Part shown: in pieces, positions 9,705 to 16,562 of the stretch
Position numbering within the stretch: position 1 is the stretch's first letter
Layout: each line of letters begins with the position of its first letter
DNA from: Granulicella rosea
Lineage (GTDB): Bacteria > Acidobacteriota > Terriglobia > Terriglobales > Acidobacteriaceae
Assembly (NCBI RefSeq): GCF_900188085.1
Contig: NZ_FZOU01000004.1
Coordinates: forward strand, 62,001 to 126,000
DNA length: 64,000 nucleotides
Direction: 5' to 3'
Notes under the pieces: model-generated
The model's database searches: none
What the model saw: only the letters and a program-made list of their open reading frames with translations
What the model was told of the DNA's origin: nothing
Position numbers and translations under genes: made by a program

Positions 9705-10013
9705 TTAGCGCCAGTGGCCTTCGCGCCAGACGTACCCGCCGCCACGATGATCCCAGTGGCCCTCGACCCAGACCGCGTGCGGATGCGGCGGACGCTCATA
9801 CGCTCCCGGAACCCAGACATAGCGGTTGCCGTCCCAGCGGTGATAACCCGCATGCCATGCCCAATCACGATGCTCCGGCGGCGGCGGCGGCACCGTCTCC
9901 ACCACACGCGGAGGCGGAGGTCCAATGCGGACGACAATCTGCGCCTGCGACGAAACGGCCGATCCAACGGCCAGAAGAACTGCGGTTGACGCGATAAGGA
10001 GTTGATTCTTCAT
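9705..10013 (-). CDS. WXXGXW (YXWGXW) repeat secreted small protein
   Basis: A 102-residue protein. A signal peptide (residues 1-24, ending SSQAQ) leads to a proline-rich linker and then repeats built around Trp and Gly: YHRWDGNRYVWVPGAY, WVEGHWDHRGGGYVW and EGHW. This is the WXXGXW/YXWGXW repeat pattern of small exported proteins of unknown function. The ATG at 10013 has a strong GGAGG five bases upstream. The frame is open a further 144 bases upstream, but that part reads as non-coding. It ends with its own hairpin. Confidence 0.8.
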   Translation of the reverse strand: MKNQLLIASTAVLLAVGSAVSSQAQIVVRIGPPPPRVVETVPPPPPEHRDWAWHAGYHRWDGNRYVWVPGAYERPPHPHAVWVEGHWDHRGGGYVWREGHWR

Positions 10014-10153
10014 GTTGCCTCCGGTCTTACTAAGCCATTCAGACGCAAGGTTGGAGACGAAAGTTGCTGTGCGGAGTGAACGATTTTCGTCAATCTGTCC
10101 ATGAGCATGTAGCCCACAAACCCGCACTTCCCGTCTAAAGTTGCGCAATCCGT

Positions 10154-10462
10154 TCAACGAAAGCGCTGCTTCAGGAGTCTCCGGACATTGCGTGAAGAAT
10201 GTACGATCGCAAGCACTCGAAGCGGGTCCGTCTCGCGCGCGTACACGATCAAATAAGGATTCACTCCGTGGAAGAAGTAAGGTAGCTCAGTTAGATCGCT
10301 CCTGCGATGCCCCATGCCTGGCATTACAACCAGCCGCTCAATAGCGATGAGTATCTGCTCCTGGAGTTCTTCGGCGGCGTCTATGCCCGAGTGCTCTTCC
10401 CGATAGGTGAGAATCTCATGCAGATCGAGGATGGCCTGCGGTGAAAGCTCGTATCCGCTCAT
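10154..10462 (-). CDS. parE: ParE/RelE-superfamily toxin
   Basis: A 102-residue protein with the ParE fold signature: ELSPQAILDLHEILTY at the start, a central GMGHRR loop and YLIVYARE followed by VLAIVHSSRNVRRLL near the end. Such toxins act on DNA gyrase (ParE) or the ribosome (RelE); the target here is not decidable from sequence. Its ATG overlaps the stop of the antitoxin gene (ATGA), the usual arrangement in which the antitoxin is made first. Confidence 0.85.
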   Translation of the reverse strand: MSGYELSPQAILDLHEILTYREEHSGIDAAEELQEQILIAIERLVVMPGMGHRRSDLTELPYFFHGVNPYLIVYARETDPLRVLAIVHSSRNVRRLLKQRFR

Positions 10463-10716
10463 CCCTTGCGAGCGGCCCGAAGCTGCGCCAACACGTCGCG
10501 CACCCTGTCGCCGGGGATGCCTTCACCACGGTCGATCTGCGCCATGCTCTCAGTGAGCCGGCGATCCAGATCGGCCTTCTCCTCAGCCGCCCAGATCTGA
10601 TCCGCTTTGAGAAGTTCGAGCGCGGACTGGATCACTTCGGCCGGATTGGCGTAGAGGCCACCGTCGATCTCCTGCTGAATGAACTGTTCGGCTTGTGGGT
10701 CCAAGGTGAGCGTCAT
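10459..10716 (-). CDS. parD: ParD-like antitoxin
   Basis: An 85-residue protein. The N-terminal MTLTLDPQAEQFIQQEI resembles the ribbon-helix-helix DNA-binding arm of ParD/CopG-type antitoxins. The following part, GGLYANPAEVIQSALELL, is the typical second-helix signature, and the C-terminus is charged and presumably wraps the toxin. The ATG at 10716 is chosen over an open upstream extension because the family begins there. The four-base overlap with the toxin gene supports one operon, likely autorepressed by the complex. Confidence 0.82.
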   Translation of the reverse strand: MTLTLDPQAEQFIQQEIDGGLYANPAEVIQSALELLKADQIWAAEEKADLDRRLTESMAQIDRGEGIPGDRVRDVLAQLRAARKG

Positions 10717-10812
10717 GGGTAGAGTATATCGAGTCCACGGGATTTCGGACAAGCTCATCCGCCGCGTCCTAGATTCAACCTGCGAATCTGGGTACAGCAT
10801 AAAGCTCTAACT

Positions 10813-11906
10813 TTATTCCGATTTTATATTTCCTAGTGCTTTGCGAGCATTTTCGAGTTGTTCGTCAAACCCATCGTGGACGACGAGGCGAGCCTTCTTA
10901 AACACAGCGAGCGCAGCTTGGTCGCCTTTTTTTGCAAGGAGTATAACCACTAAATAAAGAACGCTGACGCCCGGAAGAATGTTTGCTGGTTTTCCGCGGC
11001 GATCCCAGATGCTCTTACATAACTCTACATATTCAATGATTGCATCGCGGTGGACCGCCAACGAGTTCCGCAGTTCTTCTAACGTCCTGAGACCCGCAGC
11101 TAAGACAAGTTCAACTTGAGGTCGAAAGCTTTCTGGGGTTTTCTCACTTTGCAGCTCTAGGTTTCTAATTTTTGCAATCTTGGCGTCAAGTTCTTTTACA
11201 AGTACATCTTGTGCGGTAAAGCTCTTTAAAGAAACTTGATCAATCGCTACGTCTGACATGTCAGGAACTTGAGCTTCGAGACGGACCGACACAGACCTTT
11301 CATATTCGAGCTTTTTCTTCCTCATATCCAGAAATTCTGAGTCCGCCAGGTCAAGCAGTCCGGCCAATCTCGAAAAACGCCTTTTTATGTTTCTTGGTAA
11401 CTGATCTTGAAGGTCATACCAATCATGCTCCATCTCCGCCCACGCATGCTGCAAGATAGACCGGATTTGAATTTCTATCTTCTCTCCCGCGTATCGTTGA
11501 TATTCGCTTAAGCTTGCACGGGCTTTATTTATAGAGCAGACATAGTGAAGAGACAGTATGTAAATTTCTCGGGATCTTCTTGTATTCGCTTATCCACCGA
11601 ATGCTCTTGATCAACTTCAAATTCTTTGCCAATGAGCGCCGCAACCCGGTCAACTTCATCTTCGTAATAGGTAATAATTCGAAGACCCAATTGATCGGTG
11701 ACTTGATCGAGACGCTCGTAGTTCTTTCGCTTTGCTTTATCTTCCACCTTTTGGGCTTTTTTTACTCGATAGCTAACAGAGTGAACTCGAACGTCTCGAT
11801 GATTCAAAATCTCTTCAACGAGAGAGTGCACTTTCTTGCCGAACGCCTCCAACATGGATTCTTTTACTAAAAACTCTTTGAGTATTTCGCTGACATCGGA
11901 CATCAA
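10813..11906 (-). pseudogene. RelA/SpoT-domain protein gene broken by a one-base frameshift
   Basis: The first part (11906 down to about 11558) carries the nucleotidyltransferase core with YRVKKAQKVEDKAKR and DQLGLRIITYYEDEVDRV, then runs into a stop after TYCLFTMSAL. Reading on in the next frame from about 11556 gives SLHYVCSINKARASL, then EIQIRSILQHAWAEMEHDW, which is exactly the continuation of the domain. The rest encodes a helical C-terminal part to 10813. One base is missing after a TAC codon near 11554-11558. Such stand-alone proteins make or mimic (p)ppGpp. Base composition is clearly AT-richer than the neighbours. The break may be a real mutation or a sequencing error; repaired, the product would be about 364 residues. 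Confidence 0.8.
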
Positions 11907-11927
11907 TGACTCCGTTGCAGTCTTATT

Positions 11928-12254
11928 TTACGACCTGCGAGTTAGTTTTGCCCCGAAGCTCATGTGTGGCATTCCCTTCGGGTGCCCTTGAGCGGTTGCG
12001 CTATCACCGTCTATGACGCCGGCGAGATTTAATTCGATGACCTGTCCCTGCGTCCGAAAGACACTTATATAGCCTTCAATAAAAGGAAATAGAGTTAGAT
12101 CTACGATAAATTTATCGGAGAATTCCGTGTAGGTTCCCACGTAGTAGTAGCCAGCGTCGCCGCCCCACAATTTACCATTGTCCAAAAGCAGTACTCCGCC
12201 GCCAAACATTCCGGCACTGCTACCGAATTCCACGGTCCAAAATCCATTTAACAT
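11928..12254 (-). CDS. GrlR-like regulatory protein
   Basis: A 108-residue protein starting MLNGFWTVEFGSSAGMFGGG, with GGDAGYYYVGTY in the middle. The pattern of a small lipocalin-like beta barrel with a GGD.GYYY strand is that of the GrlR family, first described as a negative regulator of type III secretion in enteropathogens and later found scattered in many bacteria. ATG at 12254 is preferred because AGGA precedes it by about eight bases; an in-frame TTG lies two codons up. It sits 21 bases upstream of the broken RelA/SpoT gene on the same strand and shares its low GC, so the two probably arrived together. No secretion genes are nearby. Confidence 0.72.
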   Translation of the reverse strand: MLNGFWTVEFGSSAGMFGGGVLLLDNGKLWGGDAGYYYVGTYTEFSDKFIVDLTLFPFIEGYISVFRTQGQVIELNLAGVIDGDSATAQGHPKGMPHMSFGAKLTRRS

Positions 12255-12277
12255 AAGCAAATTTCCTTTTAAAGAGG

Positions 12278-12301
12278 AGCGGTCGCTCTTTTGCGACCGC
12301 T
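12278..12301 (-). terminator. Terminator after nrdJ
   Basis: A 9-bp stem AGCGGTCGC (12278-12286) pairs with GCGACCGCT (12293-12301), 21 bases past the nrdJ stop, and TTTAAAA follows on the minus strand. Confidence 0.65.
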
Positions 12302-12322
12302 TCCCTCAAACCAACGCATACT

Positions 12323-15300
12323 TTAGCTGCAACCACTCGTGCTGCCGCAGGACATGCAGCGGTAGCAGCTTCCGCTCCGCGTCATGATCGACCCGCACGT
12401 TGCGCAGCTGGGGCTGTCGCCCATGTCGTAGAGGTCCTTCATGGCGTCGGCTGCGTGGTAGATGCCGCGGTCTTCGAGCGACAGCGGCGACGTGCTGGCG
12501 CTGGCGGAGAAGTTCAGGCCGTTGCTGGCCTGCAGGTCCGGGGCGATGCCGCCCTTCGGGGCCGAGCGGTCGTCGAAGTAGTGCTCCGGCATGGAATGCT
12601 GGGGCGCGGCAGACGAAATACGGGGGTCCTTCGCTTCGCTCGGGATGACGGAGCTTTGCGGCGAGTCCACAATTCCCTGCACCGGGATCGCCGGGGCCAG
12701 GCCTGCGAACAGGTCGAGCTGAGTGCCCGAGAGGAAGCGGAGCTGGATCCAGCGGAAGATATAGTCCATGATCGACTTCGCGTAGCCGATCTGCTCGTTG
12801 CCCGTCCAGCCCGAGGGCTCGAAGCGGGTGTGCGCGAACTTCTCGCACAGCACCTTCAGCGGCACGCCGTGCTGCAGCGCCAGCGAGACGGCGGTCGCGA
12901 ATGAGTCCATCAGGCCGGAGACGGTCGAGCCCTCCTTCGCCATGCGGATGAAGACCTCGCCCGGCTGGCCGTTCGGGTAGAGGCCGACCGTGAGGTAGCC
13001 CTCGTGCCCACCCAGACCGAACTTGTGCGTCACCGACGCACGCTCGGCCGGCAGGCGGTGACGGACGGCGCGGGGCGGCGCCTGCGAGTCCAGCGCGTCG
13101 GCGTTCTGCATCGACGCCTCGGCCAGCTTGGCGAGCTGCGTCTTCAGCGCGGCGATCTCTGCCTGCGACTGCGCAAGCGCGGCATGCGTCGCGGCGACGG
13201 CGGCGGCATCGGCGGTGACCTGCGCGGCTGCATCGGCGACCTTCGCATCCGCATCCTTCTTCTTGTCGGCTTCGGAAGAGACGTTCAGCGGCTGCGTGCC
13301 CTTCGAGCCATCGCGATAGATCGCGACCGCCTTGATGCCCTGGCGCCAGCTCTCGAGGTAGGCCTCGGCGATGTCGTCCACCGAGCACTCGTGCGGCAGG
13401 TTCACCGTCTTCGAGATCGCGCCCGAAAGGAACGGCTGCGCGGCGGCCATCATCTTGATGTGGCCCATGTAGTGGATCGAGCGCGTGCCCTTGGCCGGCT
13501 TGAACGAGCAGTCGAAGGTCGCGAGGTGCTCGGCCTTGATGGCGGGCGCACCCTCGATCGTGCCTGTTGCGTCAATGTAGTCGACGATGGCGTTGATCTG
13601 GTCTTCGGTGTAACCGAGCTTGGTCAGCGCGCTGGGCACGGTCTGGTTGACGATCTTGATCATGCCGCCGCCGACCAGCTTCTTATACTTCACGAGCGCG
13701 AGGTCGGGCTCGACGCCGGTCGTGTCGCAGTCCATCATGAAGCCGATGGTGCCGGTGGGCGCGAGGACGGTGACCTGCGAGTTGCGGTAGCCGAACTTCT
13801 CACCCTGCGAGAGCGCCTTGTTCCAGGCGTCGGCGGAGGCTTCAATCAGCGCGTCGAGATTCTGCACGCGGAAGGGCTCGGCGCTGGTCCGCGACTTGCC
13901 GATCTTGTTGACCTCAGCCCGGTGCATGCGGATGACGTCGAGGAACGGCTCACGGTTGACGTAGAAGCCGGGGCAGGCGCCGCCGGTGATCTCGGTCGCC
14001 TTGCAGATAGGGGTTGCGGCGGCGAGCGGCGGGCACTGCTCGGCGATCACGGCGGACTGATAGTACGCGTCGCCGCAGAGGATCGCGGTCAGCGTACCGG
14101 CGAAGTCGCGGCCGGCGTCGGAGTCGTAGGGCAGGCCGAAGGCCATCAGCAGCGCGCCAAGGTTGGCGTAACCGAGGCCCAGCGGGCGATAGTCGTGCGA
14201 GTTCTTCGCGATCATCTCGGTCGGGTAGCCGGCCGAATCGACGATGATCTCCATCGCGGTGGTGACGATGGCGATGCCGTGGCGGTAGCTCTCGATATCG
14301 AACTGGCCGCCGGGCGAGACGAACTTCAGCAGATTGAAGCTGGCCAGGTTGCAGGCCGAGTCGTCCAGGAACATGTACTCCGAGCAGGGGTTCGACGCGT
14401 TGATGCGGTCGGTGTTCTTGCTCGTGTGCCACTTGTTGATGGTCGTGTCGTACTGCATGCCGGGGTCGCCGCAGGCCCAGGTGTTCTCGGCGATCTTGCG
14501 CATCAGCTCACGCGCCGGCGCGGTGTGGACCGGCTTGCGATCCTTGACCGTGCGGGTGGAGAAGTCCTGATCCTTTTCGACCGCGGACATGAACTCGTCG
14601 GTCACGCGGACGGAGTTGTTCGCGTTCTGAAAGAAGATCGAGCTGTAGGCCTCGGAGTCCGGACCGGACCCGTCATAACCCGCCGCGATCAGCGTGAAGG
14701 CCTTCGCCTCTTCCTTGCTCTTGCACTCGATAAAGTCGACGATATCCGGGTGATCGACGTTCAGCACGACCATCTTGGCCGCGCGGCGCGTCTTGCCGCC
14801 GGACTTGATGACACCCGCGAAGGCATCGAAGCCGCGCATGAACGAGAGCGGACCGGAGGCCGTGCCGCCGCCCGAGAGCGTCTCCATCGAACCGCGGATG
14901 GAGCTGAGGTTGGAACCGGCGCCCGAACCCCACTTGAAGAGCATGCCCTCGGTCTTGGCCAGGGTCAAAATGGAGTCCAGCGAGTCCTGCACCGAGTTGA
15001 TGAAGCAGGCCGAGCACTGCGGCTTCGAGTAGCCCGTCACCGAGAACTCGATCGCGCAGGTGTGCGGATTCCAGTGCCAGTTCTGCGCGTCGGAGTTCGG
15101 CTCGAGACGGTCGCAGCCGACGTTGAACCAGACCGGCGAGTTGAACGCAACCTTCTGATTCAACAGCAGATGCACGAGCTCCGCGTAGAAGGTCTCGGCG
15201 TCGGCGTCGGAGGCGAAGTAGCCGCCGGCGATGCCCCAGTCGCGGATCGACTCGGCCACGCGGGTGATGAGCGCGCGCACGCCGGTCTCACGCTCTGACG

Positions 15301-15565
15301 TGCCAACCAACCCGTGGAGATATTTGCTCGCGACGATGTTGGTCGCGGTCATCGACCAGTCCACGGGCGACTCCACGTTCTTCTGCTCGAAGATGAGCTT
15401 GCCCTTCCAGTCCTGGATGACGGCGTCGCGCAGCTCCCACTGCACCTGGTCGTAGGGGCTGACGCCAGGCGTGGTGAAGTGGCGGTCGAAGCGCAGACCG
15501 GGAGCGGTGTGGGCGGGGGCGGCGACGGTCTGGGTATCCGGGGTCTGGTGCAGGGTTTCGGCCAT
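12323..15565 (-). CDS. nrdJ: Adenosylcobalamin-dependent ribonucleoside-diphosphate reductase (class II)
   Basis: A 1080-residue enzyme that reduces ribonucleotides to deoxyribonucleotides. It shows the first active-site cysteine in QCSACFINSV, the NPCSEY motif (Asn, Cys and Glu of the radical site) and a Cys-rich C-terminus (CYRCMSCGSTSGCS) that recycles the active-site disulfide. These mark the long class II B12-dependent form; no small subunit gene is nearby. Residues of about 965-985 contain SVIPSEAKDP, the translation of a family A repeat (12624-12649) that has entered the frame without disrupting it. A promoter with TTGACA lies at 15718-15746. No cobalamin riboswitch is visible upstream. 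Confidence 0.93.
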   Translation of the reverse strand: MAETLHQTPDTQTVAAPAHTAPGLRFDRHFTTPGVSPYDQVQWELRDAVIQDWKGKLIFEQKNVESPVDWSMTATNIVASKYLHGLVGTSERETGVRALITRVAESIRDWGIAGGYFASDADAETFYAELVHLLLNQKVAFNSPVWFNVGCDRLEPNSDAQNWHWNPHTCAIEFSVTGYSKPQCSACFINSVQDSLDSILTLAKTEGMLFKWGSGAGSNLSSIRGSMETLSGGGTASGPLSFMRGFDAFAGVIKSGGKTRRAAKMVVLNVDHPDIVDFIECKSKEEAKAFTLIAAGYDGSGPDSEAYSSIFFQNANNSVRVTDEFMSAVEKDQDFSTRTVKDRKPVHTAPARELMRKIAENTWACGDPGMQYDTTINKWHTSKNTDRINASNPCSEYMFLDDSACNLASFNLLKFVSPGGQFDIESYRHGIAIVTTAMEIIVDSAGYPTEMIAKNSHDYRPLGLGYANLGALLMAFGLPYDSDAGRDFAGTLTAILCGDAYYQSAVIAEQCPPLAAATPICKATEITGGACPGFYVNREPFLDVIRMHRAEVNKIGKSRTSAEPFRVQNLDALIEASADAWNKALSQGEKFGYRNSQVTVLAPTGTIGFMMDCDTTGVEPDLALVKYKKLVGGGMIKIVNQTVPSALTKLGYTEDQINAIVDYIDATGTIEGAPAIKAEHLATFDCSFKPAKGTRSIHYMGHIKMMAAAQPFLSGAISKTVNLPHECSVDDIAEAYLESWRQGIKAVAIYRDGSKGTQPLNVSSEADKKKDADAKVADAAAQVTADAAAVAATHAALAQSQAEIAALKTQLAKLAEASMQNADALDSQAPPRAVRHRLPAERASVTHKFGLGGHEGYLTVGLYPNGQPGEVFIRMAKEGSTVSGLMDSFATAVSLALQHGVPLKVLCEKFAHTRFEPSGWTGNEQIGYAKSIMDYIFRWIQLRFLSGTQLDLFAGLAPAIPVQGIVDSPQSSVIPSEAKDPRISSAAPQHSMPEHYFDDRSAPKGGIAPDLQASNGLNFSASASTSPLSLEDRGIYHAADAMKDLYDMGDSPSCATCGSIMTRSGSCYRCMSCGSTSGCS
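12624..12649 (+). repeat. Family A repeat copy inside nrdJ
   Basis: The copy reads GGGTCCTTCGCTTCGCTC and then GGGATGAC. It lies in frame inside nrdJ, encoding VIPSEAKDP on the minus strand. Its left flank (GAAATACGG) resembles the flank of the recG copy. Confidence 0.75.
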
Positions 15566-15717
15566 GTGAGGGGTTCTCTTTCTGAAGCGTGAAATTTGGC
15601 GGGCAAGGCCCGGAATGCAAGGTCGAACGCGTTCGATCGCTGGGAGTTCCGGCCGGGGGAGGCTGGGCCGGAGTCGGGAGCGTTTGCTTGCGCCTGCTGC
15701 TGTGGTGCGTTAGGGCA

Positions 15718-15746
15718 AAGTTAGTCCGCCCTATAGGGTGTGTCAA
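15718..15746 (-). promoter_or_regulatory. Candidate sigma-70-type promoter of nrdJ
   Basis: On the minus strand a perfect TTGACA (15746-15741), a 17-base spacer and TAACTT (15723-15718) lie about 150 bases before the nrdJ ATG. A weak NrdR-box-like stretch (ACACAACCTGTAGATG) lies just upstream of the -35. It matches the box consensus only partly and I do not claim it. The rest of the gene-free stretch 15566-16043 shows nothing I recognise. Confidence 0.5.
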
Positions 15747-16043
15747 GTGTAAAACATCTACAGGTTGTGTTGCTTAGGTAAATACCCCCAAATCGGGCCG
15801 ATGAGCCTCCTGAGCCTCCGAAAATGGGAGGATCTGCTGTGAATAATCTGCGAGAGGCGCATGGGAGGCTGATTTGCGGGTTGTTACCCGGCGGAATTTC
15901 ATCGCCTTAGCTACGGTACGAGGCTCCGAGCGCCCGCGCAAGCGTGGATTTCGGTAGGATTTCGATGAACAGTGGATAAACGGGCGGCAATCCGCATCAC
16001 ACGGAGAGCGCCGGAGTTGATACCGTGTAAGCAGGAGATTGCC

Positions 16044-16502
16044 GTGACCTCGAAGCTGCAGTTGGAGATCAAGCAGACCAAGCCGTTCCTTCATGTGAAG
16101 GAAGAGGTCCTGCTGAATCTCGCGCGCACAGCCGCCGTGGTGCAGCATGAGCTTGAACAGCGCATGCGCCCGCACGGACTCTCTTCGACCCAGTACAACG
16201 TACTGCGGATTCTGCGCGGCGCGGGCGAGACGGGGCTCTGTCAGTACGAGATTCGCGACCGCCTCGTGGCGCAGGTGCCCGATGTGCCGCGCATCCTCGC
16301 ACGCATGGAGAAGGCGCGCTGGATCACACGCACCCGCGGCAGCGGCGATAAGCGCGTCATGATGGCCGCGATCACCGGCGAAGGCCTCCGGCTGCTGGAG
16401 CAGATGGATGGGCAGGTATCGAGCTGGGCCGATGGCATGATGACGCGGCTGACCGGGGATCAACTGAAGGAACTGAACGAGTTGCTGGCGCTCGCCCGCT
16501 GA
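16044..16502 (+). CDS. MarR-family transcriptional regulator
   Basis: A 152-residue winged-helix regulator. Residues of about 35-120 give the MarR core: ELEQRMRPHGLSSTQYNVLRIL, a recognition-helix region RLVAQVPDVPRILARMEKARW and a wing with RTRGSGDKRVMMAAIT. The GTG start at 16044 is chosen because AGGAG lies seven bases ahead; the frame is open further up but lacks a ribosome site. The ligand and targets are unknown. It stands alone, convergent with recG, with a family B palindrome between them. Confidence 0.85.
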   Translation: MTSKLQLEIKQTKPFLHVKEEVLLNLARTAAVVQHELEQRMRPHGLSSTQYNVLRILRGAGETGLCQYEIRDRLVAQVPDVPRILARMEKARWITRTRGSGDKRVMMAAITGEGLRLLEQMDGQVSSWADGMMTRLTGDQLKELNELLALAR

Positions 16503-16504
16503 AG

Positions 16505-16544
16505 GTTCCGGTGGAAGCGTGGGGCTTCAGCCCCATGCTTCCAC
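16505..16544. repeat. Family B palindrome between convergent MarR and recG genes
   Basis: A nearly perfect hairpin: GGTGGAAGCGTGGGGCT pairs with AGCCCCATGCTTCCACC around a two-base loop, with one G-U wobble. It is placed where a shared terminator would be expected. Confidence 0.7.
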
Positions 16545-16562
16545 CCGCAAGACCTGACGCCG

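Noticed and set aside
10154..10716. The ParDE pair as part of the AT-rich island
   Set aside because: Its base composition is closer to the host than that of the RelA/SpoT and GrlR-like genes, so common transfer is not shown; I list it as neighbouring only.
13004..15298. A 764-codon plus-strand frame opposite nrdJ
   Set aside because: Antisense shadow; the nrdJ frame has all class II reductase motifs.
15566..15770. Cobalamin riboswitch or NrdR box upstream of nrdJ
   Set aside because: No B12-box is visible, and the only NrdR-like site matches the consensus at roughly 10 of 16 positions, too few to call.
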